Below, one piece after another: positions 41,561 through 49,479 of a stretch of DNA of 64,000 nucleotides. The position numbers and the translations under genes were made by a program. Location: the NCBI GenBank assembly GCA_035341665.1, contig DAOQVR010000012.1, forward strand, positions 68,557 through 132,556, given 5' to 3'. The DNA is from DAOQVR01 sp035341665. GTDB lineage: Bacteria > Chloroflexota > Anaerolineae > JAAYZQ01. Position 1 is the stretch's first letter; each line of letters opens with the position of its first letter. Below the pieces are notes generated by a model, which did not search any database, was not told the origin of the DNA, and was given only the letters and a program-made list of their open reading frames with translations.

Positions 41561-42640
41561 ATGCCTGCCGCCCCCTCGCCTGGCCCGGCATCGCCGCGCG
41601 GCGCACCATCCTCACCGCCGCCTGTCAGCGTCTTCTACATCCTACACGGGGACGACGATCTGGCCCTAGAGGAGGAGCTGGACAAGCTCAAGCGCGACGT
41701 GGCCGCGGCGGCGGACCTGAATTCGCACCTCTTCACCGCCGCGCAGATCACCATGAGCGAGCTGCGCCATGCCTGCGACACGATACCCTTCCTCGCTGAC
41801 TGCCGGCTTGTGATGGTCCGCGGCCTGCTCGAGCGCCTGGAGCCCGCGCGTAAGTCCAGGGACCAGCAGCCAGCCGTACAGGAGGATCCGGCCTGGAAGA
41901 GCGCCTTCCTCGCGGACCTCCTGGCCTACCTCCCCCATGTCCCGCCCACGACGCGCCTCATCTTCGTGGAGCGCAAGTCTCTCGACGCATCACACCGGGT
42001 CCTCAAGCTCGCACGCGAGCTGGGGTTGCGGGAGAAGACCCATCTCATAGAGTGCAAGCGGCCCAAGCTGAGCGATCTGCCCCGCAGGATCACACAGCTC
42101 GTAGGTGAGCGCCAGGGTAAGATCACCCCTGAGGCCGCCAGGCTCCTTGCCGACCTCATCGGGCCCGACATGCGGCTGCTCCATGCCGAGCTTGACAAGC
42201 TCCTGGCCTATGCCGAGGGCAGGCCGATCTCGGCCCAGGACGTGCAGGCGCTGGTCAGCCAGGCGCGCGAGGCCGTCATCTTCGATCTGACCGATTGCCT
42301 GGCGCGCCGGGAGACGGCGAGCGCGCTGCGCATCACCCATCATCTGCTCGATGACGGGGCCGAACCCCTCTACGTCATCTCCATGCTGGCCCGGCAGGTC
42401 CGCATCCTCATACAGGTTGGGGGGCTGCGCTCCGAGCGGCTGAGCCGGGATCAGATCGTCGCCCGGCTTGGCCTGCACCCCTATGCCGTGGACAAAGCAC
42501 TCGCCCAGGCAGGCAGCTTCTCGACGGAGCAGCTCCAAGCCGCGCACCACCGGATCGTCTCGGCCGACTGGGCCATCAAGACGGGCGAGATCGAGCCGCC
42601 TTTGGCGCTTGACCTGCTCGTGGTGGACCTGAGCCGCTAG
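41561..42640 (+). CDS. holA: DNA polymerase III delta subunit
   Basis: This is a 359-residue clamp-loader subunit that opens the beta sliding clamp. The AAA+-like domain begins after a Pro-rich N-terminus: VFYILHGDDDLALEEELDKL. The middle and C-terminal helical domains (PEAARLLADLIGPDMRLLHAELDKLLAY, then HLLDDGAEPLYVISMLARQVRILIQV) are typical HolA segments. There is no functional Walker A, as expected for delta. The ATG at 41561 lies 5 bp after the DUF6391 gene; a start near residue 22 is also possible. Its stop shares CTAG with the converging gene (42637-42640). Confidence 0.93.
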   Translation: MPAAPSPGPASPRGAPSSPPPVSVFYILHGDDDLALEEELDKLKRDVAAAADLNSHLFTAAQITMSELRHACDTIPFLADCRLVMVRGLLERLEPARKSRDQQPAVQEDPAWKSAFLADLLAYLPHVPPTTRLIFVERKSLDASHRVLKLARELGLREKTHLIECKRPKLSDLPRRITQLVGERQGKITPEAARLLADLIGPDMRLLHAELDKLLAYAEGRPISAQDVQALVSQAREAVIFDLTDCLARRETASALRITHHLLDDGAEPLYVISMLARQVRILIQVGGLRSERLSRDQIVARLGLHPYAVDKALAQAGSFSTEQLQAAHHRIVSADWAIKTGEIEPPLALDLLVVDLSR

Positions 42641-43095
42641 CCCGCGGCGGCCTTGGCGGCCGGTCTCCGGCTCCGATCTGCTCGGCGGGCGGCCAAAGCC
42701 TCCTGCAGGCGTCTCCCTTCTTCCGCTCGCTTCAGGCTTGCCGTCGCCCGAGAGCGCTGCGTGACTGCGCCAGCCGGAAGGGTGGCGCTCGACGGGGCCG
42801 GACACAGCGTGTCGCCCTCATCCCGCGCGGCCTCGCCCGGCGCTGCCTCCTCCTCGCCGAGCCAGAAGTGACCCGGCGGGATCCGCGAGGTCGGCGACAG
42901 CCGGATGAGGACGGCGACACCCTCCTCAACCTCGCACTGCACGTCCACCTGGGCGTCACCGAGCGCAGAGGCGTGTACATAACACACAGTGGGGGCGTGT
43001 CCCACCTTCTCCCGGTAGCGGCACGCGGCCCGCTTCACCTTTTCGGGCAGACCCGTTTGACCATCGGCGTCGTACCACAGCAGTCCACTTCGCAT
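42637..43095 (-). CDS. SOS-controlled small protein of unknown function
   Basis: This is a 152-residue protein with no name I can assign. The N-terminal half (MRSGLLWYDADGQTGLPEKVKRAACRYR, HAPTVCYVHASA, IPPGHFWLGEE) looks like a conserved small domain. The C-terminal third is a basic, Ala/Arg-rich helical tail. There are no transmembrane segments. The ATG at 43095 has GGGAGGTG just upstream. Its promoter is nearly consensus and carries two LexA-type boxes, so it should be induced by DNA damage. DNA binding by the basic tail is possible but unproven. Confidence 0.75.
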   Translation of the reverse strand: MRSGLLWYDADGQTGLPEKVKRAACRYREKVGHAPTVCYVHASALGDAQVDVQCEVEEGVAVLIRLSPTSRIPPGHFWLGEEEAAPGEAARDEGDTLCPAPSSATLPAGAVTQRSRATASLKRAEEGRRLQEALAARRADRSRRPAAKAAAG

Positions 43096-43117
43096 GGCTC
43101 ACCTCCCTGCCTTGACG

Positions 43118-43129
43118 GAACATCTGTTC
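43118..43129. promoter_or_regulatory. LexA (SOS) box, perfect
   Basis: GAACATCTGTTC fits the Gram-positive-type LexA consensus GAAC-N4-GTTC exactly. It lies at the expected transcription start of the gene at 42637-43095. Confidence 0.85.
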
Positions 43130-43137
43130 TTGCCCTC

Positions 43138-43167
43138 ATTGTACCAGAACATTTGTGCTGTTGTCAA
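43138..43167 (-). promoter_or_regulatory. Near-consensus promoter of the SOS gene
   Basis: On the minus strand, a perfect TTGACA (43162-43167), an 18-bp spacer and TACAAT (43138-43143). Confidence 0.82.
43147..43158. promoter_or_regulatory. Second, imperfect LexA-type box in the promoter spacer
   Basis: GAACATTTGTGC differs from GAAC-N4-GTTC at one base and lies between the -35 and -10 boxes. Confidence 0.65.
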
Positions 43168-43210
43168 TAGCCTGGAGGCTTTTTTTCGCGCTGCTCTTCA
43201 CCCCGCGGGC

Positions 43211-43238
43211 TTGCCAGCCCGGCCGGGCGTGCTATACT
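43211..43238 (+). promoter_or_regulatory. Promoter of the SDR gene
   Basis: TTGCCA (43211-43216), a 16-bp spacer and TATACT (43233-43238). Confidence 0.6.
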
Positions 43239-43270
43239 CGCTTCACCATTCTAGCGTGTCAGGAGGGGCG

Positions 43271-44062
43271 ATGGATCTCGGGTTGCGGGACAGAGTGGCC
43301 CTCGTCACAGCCTCGAGCCGGGGCCTGGGCAGGGCGTGTGCGTTCGAGCTCGCTCGCGAAGGCGCCGCTCTGGCGCTCTGTGCGAGGAATGCCGACAGGC
43401 TGCTGGAGACCGCCCAGGCGGTGAGGGACCAGGCCGGGGTCGATGTGCTGGCGCTGGCCGTGGACCTCGATGACGCGCCGCAGGTCCGCCACCTGGTGGA
43501 CGAGACCCTGCGCCACTTTGGGCGCATCGACGTCCTCGTCACCAACAACGGCGGCCCGGCCCCCGGCTACTTTGACGCCTTCGACGATGCAGCCTGGTCG
43601 CAGGCCCACGAGCGCACCCTGATGAGCGCGGTGCGCCTGATCCGGGGCGTGCTTCCCGCCATGCGCGCTCAGCAGCGGGGCCGAATAGTGAACATAACCT
43701 CGGTCTCGGTCAAGCAGCCGATCGATGATCTCCTGCTCTCGAACGTCTACCGGCTCGGCGTGGTCGGCTTGGCCAAGACGCTCTCTGCCCAGGTGGCCGC
43801 AGAGGGGATCACGATCAACAACGTGGCGCCCGGCTACACGCGCACGGACCGCGTGGAAGCGCTGGTCCGGGCAAGCGCCTCTCGCCAAGCCAAGGCCCCC
43901 GAGGAAGTGATGGCGGCCATGACGGCTGCCTATCCCATGCGGCGCATGGGCGAGCCGGAGGAGTTGGCAGCGCTTGTGGCCTTCCTTGCTTCGGAGCGGG
44001 CTAGTTACATAACAGGACAGACGATCTTGGTCGACGGGGGGTTCGCCAAGGGGAGCCTCTAG
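43271..44062 (+). CDS. Short-chain dehydrogenase/reductase lacking the YxxxK motif
   Basis: This is a 263-residue Rossmann-fold oxidoreductase. The cofactor loop is TASSRGLGRA, with NNGG and the final ITGQTILVDGGFAKG. The active-site Ser is in NITSVSVKQP. The usual YxxxK is replaced by a segment LLSNVYRLGVVGLAKTL, in which no Lys lies four residues after a Tyr. This form occurs in a subgroup of uncharacterised SDR proteins. The ATG at 43271 has AGGAGGGG upstream. The gene ends exactly where the converging zinc-ribbon gene ends (44062/44063). Confidence 0.88.
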   Translation: MDLGLRDRVALVTASSRGLGRACAFELAREGAALALCARNADRLLETAQAVRDQAGVDVLALAVDLDDAPQVRHLVDETLRHFGRIDVLVTNNGGPAPGYFDAFDDAAWSQAHERTLMSAVRLIRGVLPAMRAQQRGRIVNITSVSVKQPIDDLLLSNVYRLGVVGLAKTLSAQVAAEGITINNVAPGYTRTDRVEALVRASASRQAKAPEEVMAAMTAAYPMRRMGEPEELAALVAFLASERASYITGQTILVDGGFAKGSL

Positions 44063-45058
44063 TCACTCCTCCAGCGCCTCGCCGCACCGCGGGCAGATGC
44101 GGGCAGACGCGCTCACCTCTTGGCCGCACACGGGGCAGAAGAAGGCGATATCGGCCCCGCACGACGGGCACGTCGTGTCCTCGCTGCCGATGGCGGCGCC
44201 GCACTCGGGGCAGAGCGCTTGCCCGCACGACGCGCAGCGCCCCCGGCTCGAGCCAGCAGGCGCTCCACAGGCAGGGCATGTCCCGCTCAGATCGAGGCCG
44301 CACTCGGGGCAGCGCAGGCTGTCCGCCGCCACTTCGGCATTGCACCGCGGGCAGCAGAGCGCCAGCTCGGTCCCGCACGATCCGCAGGCGACGTCACTCT
44401 CGCCGACCGCTGCGCCGCACGCCGGGCAAAGCGCCTGCCCGCAGGCCGGGCACTCCGGGAGCCCCATGCTCACCTGCTGCCCACAGGCCGGGCAGGGCCG
44501 CCCTGCGTGGTAGCCGCAGTGCGGGCAATCGAGCTCGTCCCCCGTCAGCAGCAGAAAGCACTCCGGGCATACCCGCTGCCCGCAGTCAGGGCATGCACCC
44601 ATCTCGGCGGGGAACTTGGCCCCGCACTGCGCGCAGAGCAGCAGCACGATCCCCGGCCCCTGTAGATAGATCGTGGAAAGGCTGCGCCGCTGCAGGTCAA
44701 TCGCCTTCCCGCAGCTGGGGCAGGCGCTCGGCGCATCCATAATCCGCGTATCGCACGCCGGGCAGCGCCGCACAAAGAGCACGTGGCACTCTGGGCACAG
44801 CCGGGCCCCGGCCGCCACGGAGAATCCGCAGCCGGGGCACTCGAACATCAGCGCCAGGCCGCAGGCCGGGCAGCGCTCCAGGTCTGCATCGTCCAGGGCC
44901 CCGCCGCACCCAGGACAGAAGACCTGCCCGCAAGCCGAGCAGATCCCGTCCAGGTACGAGACGCCCGTCCCGCAGGAAGGGCACCGGAGCGTGTCCCGAT
45001 TCTCCACCACCGGGTCACGGGGCTCCCAGATCAGCGGCACCTCTCCCGACTCACTCAT
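44063..45058 (-). CDS. Poly-zinc-ribbon protein with 24 CxxC motifs
   Basis: This is a 331-residue protein built almost only of tandem zinc ribbons. I count 24 CxxC motifs, mostly CPxC-G, enough for twelve four-Cys zinc sites. It has no transmembrane segment and no other domain. The only longer spacer is around residues 120-145 (IDLQRRSLSTIYLQGPGIVLLLC). Proteins with one or two such ribbons are common adaptors; an array of this length is unusual and its function is unknown. The ATG at 45058 is taken as start, and a GTG two codons upstream is possible. It is the last gene of a three-gene cluster. Confidence 0.85.
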   Translation of the reverse strand: MSESGEVPLIWEPRDPVVENRDTLRCPSCGTGVSYLDGICSACGQVFCPGCGGALDDADLERCPACGLALMFECPGCGFSVAAGARLCPECHVLFVRRCPACDTRIMDAPSACPSCGKAIDLQRRSLSTIYLQGPGIVLLLCAQCGAKFPAEMGACPDCGQRVCPECFLLLTGDELDCPHCGYHAGRPCPACGQQVSMGLPECPACGQALCPACGAAVGESDVACGSCGTELALCCPRCNAEVAADSLRCPECGLDLSGTCPACGAPAGSSRGRCASCGQALCPECGAAIGSEDTTCPSCGADIAFFCPVCGQEVSASARICPRCGEALEE

Positions 45059-45091
45059 GGGCACTCGCCGCGCTGTCCTCCACGGCCGCCC

Positions 45092-45670
45092 CTATCCTTC
45101 CCCACTCCCCTCGCCCGCCTGCTCAAACCGGTACCCGCAGTGAGGGCAGGCCTCGGCATCCGGCATCACATCCTCGTCGCACTGCGGGCAGGCAAAGACG
45201 AACTGCGTGCCGCAGGTAGGGCAGGCCGTGTCCTCCGCTCCCAGGGCACCTCCGCAGTCGGGGCACAAGTCCACCCCGCACTTGGGGCACTCTTCGTCGT
45301 CCGGGCCGATCGGCCCTCCGCAGATGCCGCAGAACTCGGCCCGCACGACGCCTGCCTCCTCGACGTACCCTGCTTCCAGCTCCGCCCCACAGTGCGGGCA
45401 GACGGTGGCCTCTGCCTCGACCTCCTTGTCGCACACCGGGCAAAAGTACCCGTACTCCTCTTCCCCGTCCTCTGCATCGACGAAGCCATCCTCCAGCGCG
45501 GCCCCGCAGTGTGGGCAGGTGGTGGCATCCCCCGGTACCTCCTTGTCGCAGGAGGGACAGTAGAAGCCGAATTCTGCACCGCACTTGGGGCAGGCGGTGT
45601 CTTCCTCGTTCATCACGGCCCCGCATTCGGGGCACAGGACCTCGTCTGGCTCGTCATTTGAGTTTGTCAT
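45092..45670 (-). CDS. Poly-zinc-ribbon protein with 12 CxxC motifs, acidic
   Basis: This is a 192-residue protein with 12 CxxC motifs, enough for six zinc ribbons. They are separated by acidic linkers such as DGFVDAEDGEEEYGYFC. It is clearly related to the larger downstream protein in motif style (CPHCGAALE, CPKCGAE). It is strongly acidic overall, unlike nucleic-acid-binding ribbons. The ATG at 45670 begins 98 bp after the membrane protein gene. Cytoplasmic zinc storage, scaffolding or protein-protein contacts are possible; none is demonstrated. Confidence 0.85.
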   Translation of the reverse strand: MTNSNDEPDEVLCPECGAVMNEEDTACPKCGAEFGFYCPSCDKEVPGDATTCPHCGAALEDGFVDAEDGEEEYGYFCPVCDKEVEAEATVCPHCGAELEAGYVEEAGVVRAEFCGICGGPIGPDDEECPKCGVDLCPDCGGALGAEDTACPTCGTQFVFACPQCDEDVMPDAEACPHCGYRFEQAGEGSGEG

Positions 45671-45768
45671 TGTCGTCGCTTCCTATGGGTCGAGTTTGTG
45701 GCGCCGCGCGCGCAGGGCTCAGGGCCACTCCCACGAGCCGGGCATGGTCCCAGCCGCGTTTCCCTCGG

Positions 45769-46266
45769 CTACTCGCGCTTGGCGCTGGCAAAGATCAGGC
45801 CGCCGAGCGCGCCCAACACCGCCGCTACGACGAGCCCGCCGACCAGGCAGGTTCCGCCCGCGGCCAGTCCGCTGAGCAGCCCTCCGCCGGTGCCCGTCAT
45901 CCAGGCCGGCACATCCTCCAGTGCACTCTCCAGTGCCGTCGTGTCCAGCCCGGCACTCTGTAGCATCTGGATCATCTCGGCCATCGCCTGTGACATGTCG
46001 GTCGTCGCACTCTGGAACATGAGCACGGCGGTGTAGACGATTCCGCCGAGCAGCTGCGCCAGCACGGCGGCCAGCGCTCCCTGGCCCGCGGCGGCGCCCG
46101 AGTCGCGCACAGGGGGCACAAAGTAGCCCGCCAGGAGCCCGACCCCCAGGTACACCACCGGCCAGGCGATGCAGCAGCAGGCTGCCGCGAGCGGCACCAG
46201 CGTCAGTACGGCCAGCCCCGCCAGGACGGCCGCCCCGATCAATCCGGCCTTCAGCCATGGTCTCAT
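45769..46266 (-). CDS. Small polytopic membrane protein in the zinc-ribbon cluster
   Basis: This is a 165-residue membrane protein with about four hydrophobic segments. The first pair carries a CCC cluster (PLAAACCCIAWPVVYLGVGLLAG). A polar, Met-rich loop in the middle (DMSQAMAEMIQMLQSAG) probably lies on one face of the membrane, and the protein ends with a Gly-rich helix (GGLVVAAVLGALGGLIF). The ATG at 46266 has GAGAGGAG upstream. It heads the cluster with the two poly-zinc-ribbon genes. The family is unknown. Confidence 0.7.
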   Translation of the reverse strand: MRPWLKAGLIGAAVLAGLAVLTLVPLAAACCCIAWPVVYLGVGLLAGYFVPPVRDSGAAAGQGALAAVLAQLLGGIVYTAVLMFQSATTDMSQAMAEMIQMLQSAGLDTTALESALEDVPAWMTGTGGGLLSGLAAGGTCLVGGLVVAAVLGALGGLIFASAKRE

Positions 46267-46393
46267 GTCTCGACTCCTCTCTCGATCGCGGATAGGGCCC
46301 ATACGGCCATGCGGGCATTCTACTCCATCGCCCGGAGGAGTGCAAGCTGCAGCCGCGCGCCTATACCCCCAAATCGTGCCGGCCGGCCTGATC

Positions 46394-46422
46394 TTGCCAA
46401 CGCCTGGAATCTTCGGTATAAT
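46394..46422 (+). promoter_or_regulatory. Promoter of tmk-darA
   Basis: TTGCCA (46394-46399), a 17-bp spacer and a perfect TATAAT (46417-46422), 21 bases before tmk. Confidence 0.78.
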
Positions 46423-46442
46423 GAGCCAGAGGCGAGGGCAGC

Positions 46443-47096
46443 TTGGGCTTATTCATCACGTTGGAGGGTCCCGAAGGGTGTGGCAAGTCCACGCAGATGC
46501 GGCTATTGGTGCCCTTTCTCCAACAGCTGGGCCACGACGTGGTCGCCACCCGCGAGCCGGGCGGCACGCGCATCGGAGACCGCGTGCGCGCCATCCTGCT
46601 CGACCCCGCCCACACCGAGATGCTGGCCTCGACCGAGTTCCTGCTCTTTTCGGCGGCCCGGGCGCAGCACGTTGGCCAGGTCATCCGGCCTCATCTCGAG
46701 CGGGGCGGCGTGGTGCTGTGCGATAGGTTCGCCGACTCGAGCCTGGCCTACCAGGGCTACGGCTATGGTCGTGAGCTCGAAGCGCTGAGGGCAATCAGCC
46801 GCTACGCCACGGACGGGCTCCTGCCCGACGTGACACTGCTTCTCGACCTGCCGGTCGAGGTCGGGCTGCAGCGCAAGCAGGGAGGCTCGGGCGACGCCTG
46901 GAATCGCATGGAGCAGAAGCTGCTCGACTACCACGACCGCGTGCGCGCCGGCTACCTGTCCATGGCCGCCGCCGAGCCGCAGCGCTGGGTGGTCCTGGAC
47001 GGTTCGCAGAGCAGGGATCAGGTTCAGAGTGCGATTCGGGAGGCCCTTCTGCCGCGCCTGGGCCAGAGTTCGCTTACGAAAGGGGGCATGGAATGA
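46443..47096 (+). CDS. tmk: Thymidylate kinase
   Basis: This 217-residue enzyme phosphorylates dTMP to dTDP. It has P-loop EGPEGCGKST, the DR motif in VVLCDRFADSSLAYQGYGYG, the TREPGGT motif and a LID region around RKQGGSGDAWNRME. The start is TTG 46443, preceded by GAGGCGAGGG. Its stop overlaps the start of the c-di-AMP receptor gene (ATGA), a pairing conserved in many Firmicutes. Confidence 0.95.
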   Translation: MGLFITLEGPEGCGKSTQMRLLVPFLQQLGHDVVATREPGGTRIGDRVRAILLDPAHTEMLASTEFLLFSAARAQHVGQVIRPHLERGGVVLCDRFADSSLAYQGYGYGRELEALRAISRYATDGLLPDVTLLLDLPVEVGLQRKQGGSGDAWNRMEQKLLDYHDRVRAGYLSMAAAEPQRWVVLDGSQSRDQVQSAIREALLPRLGQSSLTKGGME

Positions 47097-47422
47097 AGCT
47101 TGTTATGAGCATCGTGCACAGCGACGACGCCGGACGTTTGGTGACGGCGCTGACCGATGCCGGGTATCGGGCAACCACGATCAGCACGACCGGGGGCTTT
47201 CTGCGCCAGGGCAATGCCACGATCTTTGTCGGCACCGAGGACGACAAGATCGACCACGTCCTCCAGCTCATCCACGACAACTGCCGCACCCGCCGCCAAT
47301 TCATCAATCCGCTGCCGCCGGTGATGGAGCCTGGGGAGATGTACATGCCCACGCCGGTGGAGGTGCAGCTCGGCGGAGCGACGGTCTTCGTCCTGGATGT
47401 AAGCCGCTTTGAGCACTTCTAG
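47093..47422 (+). CDS. darA: Cyclic di-AMP receptor, PII-like (DarA/PstA family)
   Basis: This is a 109-residue PII-like trimeric signalling protein expected to bind c-di-AMP. The family features are the start MKLVMSIVHSDDA, the STTGGFLRQGNATIFVG strand-loop and the end GGATVFVLDVSRFEHF. The T-loop region around INPLPPVMEPG is longer than in nitrogen PII proteins. The start overlaps the tmk stop. Known DarA proteins have no enzymatic activity and their downstream partner is unclear. No diadenylate cyclase gene is in the window. Confidence 0.88.
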   Translation: MKLVMSIVHSDDAGRLVTALTDAGYRATTISTTGGFLRQGNATIFVGTEDDKIDHVLQLIHDNCRTRRQFINPLPPVMEPGEMYMPTPVEVQLGGATVFVLDVSRFEHF

Positions 47423-47462
47423 CCCGAGTGCGGCCGCGCGCCCTGCAGAGCGCCGTCCGGAC

Positions 47463-47855
47463 CTAGTCCAGCATGTCGCTGCCGGCGTCCATGCCGTCCG
47501 CCAGCTCCGGCATCGCTTCCTCGATCTCCTCGGGGCTCTGGCCCGACTCCAGGCGGCCCATGACTTCGTCAAACTCTTCGGGCATCTCTTCGCCTGCCTC
47601 GGCGCTCATCTTGCGCATCCAGCGGGCCATGCTCTTGGGGTCGTTCTCGTCGAGGTCCCCAAGCCCTGACGGGTCGGCGAGATCGTCCATGTGGCTGTCT
47701 TCGGAGCGCAGGACGGCTACCCGGGACATCAGGCGGGTAAGGTTGGTTCCGCGGCAGCGCGGGCAGGCCGGCTCTTCCGGTACCGCACTCAAAGAGCGGA
47801 AGAAGAGGCTCACACGGCGGCGGCAGTCCAGGCATCGATACTCATAGATAGGCAT
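47463..47855 (-). CDS. FmdB-family zinc ribbon protein
   Basis: This is a 130-residue protein starting MPIYEYRCLDCRRRVSLFF, the hallmark of FmdB-type regulatory zinc ribbons. The second pair, CPRCRG, completes one zinc site. The C-terminal two thirds is acidic and helical (PEEFDEVMGRLESGQSPEEIEEAMPEL). The family was first noted near formamidase genes, but its role is unknown. The ATG at 47855 follows GAGGAGAG. It is divergent from gmk, with only about 80 bp between the start codons. Confidence 0.87.
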   Translation of the reverse strand: MPIYEYRCLDCRRRVSLFFRSLSAVPEEPACPRCRGTNLTRLMSRVAVLRSEDSHMDDLADPSGLGDLDENDPKSMARWMRKMSAEAGEEMPEEFDEVMGRLESGQSPEEIEEAMPELADGMDAGSDMLD

Positions 47856-47935
47856 GGCTCTCCTCGATAGGCGCATAGTATACCGATGGGGTAGCCGCAG
47901 GCAAGTTCAGCTCGAATCAAGGTGGTAGACAGCCG

Positions 47936-48556
47936 ATGCGCAAGATAAAGCCGTACACTCTCCCGCAACATCCCCTGCTGGTGGTGATCACCGGCCTGTC
48001 GGGAGCCGGCAAGGACTCTGTCGTCAAAGAGATGCAGCAGCGCGGCTGCCCCTTCCACTTCATCATCACCGTCGCCGATCGCCCTCCCCGCGCCGGCGAG
48101 CTCCACGGCCGGGACTATATCTTCGTCACGCCAGACGAGTTCAAGGCCATGAATGCGCGGGGCGAGTTCCTCGAGAACGCCGTCGTCTATGAGCAGAACA
48201 AAGGCATCCCCCGCGCCAGCGTGCAGGCTGCGGTCGATTCCGGCAAAGACGCGGTGGTCCGCGTCGACGTGCAGGGCGCCCTCACCGTCAAGCGCCTTAT
48301 CCCCGCCGCCGTGACGGTCTTTTTGACGGTCGAGTCGGAAGAGGAGCTGGCCTACCGCCTGCACAGTCGCCGCAGCGAATCCGCCGAGCAGCGGCAGAAG
48401 CGGATCGCCACCGCCCGCGAGGAGCTGACCTGCATCCCCAAGTTCGACTACGTGGTGGTCAACCGCCGCGATGCGCTGGAGGCAGCCGTGGACGACGTGG
48501 TGGCCATCATGCGCGCCGAGCACTGCCGCTCCGAGCTCCGCGAAATCGTTCTCTAG
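47936..48556 (+). CDS. gmk: Guanylate kinase
   Basis: This is a 206-residue GMP kinase-like protein. It has P-loop TGLSGAGKDS, GMP-binding TVADRPPRAGELHGRDYIFVT and GEFLENAVVY, and the RRSESAEQRQKR lid. The canonical STTTRPPR is altered to ITVADRPPR, which is seen in divergent members. The ATG at 47936 follows AAGGTGG. It lies 42 bp upstream of the MEMO gene and probably starts an operon running into priA. Confidence 0.88.
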   Translation: MRKIKPYTLPQHPLLVVITGLSGAGKDSVVKEMQQRGCPFHFIITVADRPPRAGELHGRDYIFVTPDEFKAMNARGEFLENAVVYEQNKGIPRASVQAAVDSGKDAVVRVDVQGALTVKRLIPAAVTVFLTVESEEELAYRLHSRRSESAEQRQKRIATAREELTCIPKFDYVVVNRRDALEAAVDDVVAIMRAEHCRSELREIVL

Positions 48557-48598
48557 GAGGGAGGAGGGCGCGGGCTCTTCGGAGCCGGGAGAGAAGCA

Positions 48599-49459
48599 AT
48601 GGACGCACCCTCGATTCGGCGCCCGGTCGTTGCCGGCAGCTGGTATCCGGGCAGTGAGCCTGCCGTACGGCAGGACCTGGATGCCTACTTCGCAAGAGTG
48701 AAAGGCCCCGCCCTGCCCGGCCGCCTCCTGGGGCTCATCTCTCCCCACGCAGGCTGGCCCTACTCTGGCCCGACGGCCGCCCACGCCTACAACCAGCTCC
48801 GCGGGCGGTCCTTTCACACCGTCGCCGTCCTTGCGCCCAGCCACCGCGCCTGGTTTGACGCGTGCGCGATCAGCGCCGAAGACGCCTACGAGACGCCCCT
48901 GGGCCGGGTCTCAGTGGACCACGCCCTCGCAGAGGCGCTGGCCGCCCGGGTTCCTGTGCAGCGCATCCGCCGCGACTCGGAGCATGCCGTGGAGATCCAG
49001 GTGCCCTTCCTTCAGGCCGTCCTCGGCACCTTCCGGCTGCTGCCCCTGCTCCTCAGCTCGGACGATCCCGGCCTCCCCCTGCGGCTGGCGCAGGCTCTCT
49101 CCGAGGCGGCTCGGGAGCCTCCCTGGTCCGCCGGTGGCCTCCTGTTCGTCGCCAGCTCGGACCTTCACCACATCGACGACTACGACGAGGTCGTGCGCCG
49201 CGACCGGCGCGTGGTCGATGCCATCGCAGCCTTTGACCTCGACCGCCTCGCCGTTCTGCTCACGCAGCGCGACTGCACCGTCTGCGGGCGGATTCCGATA
49301 CTGGCGGTGCTGCACGCCTGCCGCATGTTGGGAGCCGACGTGGCCCACGTTCTGCACCACACCAACTCCGGCGACATCACCGGCATTCGGCGGCCGGGGC
49401 AATACACCGTCGGCTACCTGTCGGCCGCGGCCCTGCAGGGCACGCCGGACCTGCCCTAG
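48599..49459 (+). CDS. MEMO1-family protein (AmmeMemoRadiSam system protein B)
   Basis: This is a 286-residue protein of the MEMO/dioxygenase-like fold. The conserved metal-site segments are SPHAGWPYSG (His), LAPSHRAW, the EHAVEIQVPFLQ motif and SSDLHHID, then DCTVCGR with the conserved Cys. In many genomes it occurs with AMMECR1 and a radical-SAM protein. Neither is next to it here. The ATG at 48599 follows GGGAGAG. Its biochemical role is unresolved for bacterial members. Confidence 0.9.
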   Translation: MDAPSIRRPVVAGSWYPGSEPAVRQDLDAYFARVKGPALPGRLLGLISPHAGWPYSGPTAAHAYNQLRGRSFHTVAVLAPSHRAWFDACAISAEDAYETPLGRVSVDHALAEALAARVPVQRIRRDSEHAVEIQVPFLQAVLGTFRLLPLLLSSDDPGLPLRLAQALSEAAREPPWSAGGLLFVASSDLHHIDDYDEVVRRDRRVVDAIAAFDLDRLAVLLTQRDCTVCGRIPILAVLHACRMLGADVAHVLHHTNSGDITGIRRPGQYTVGYLSAAALQGTPDLP

Positions 49460-49479
49460 CCTGGCCCACAGCCTCCAGC

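Noticed and set aside
43094..43270. N-terminal extension of the SDR gene to 43094
   Set aside because: It would overlap the promoter and SOS boxes of the divergent gene. The ATG at 43271 has AGGAGGGG and its own promoter.
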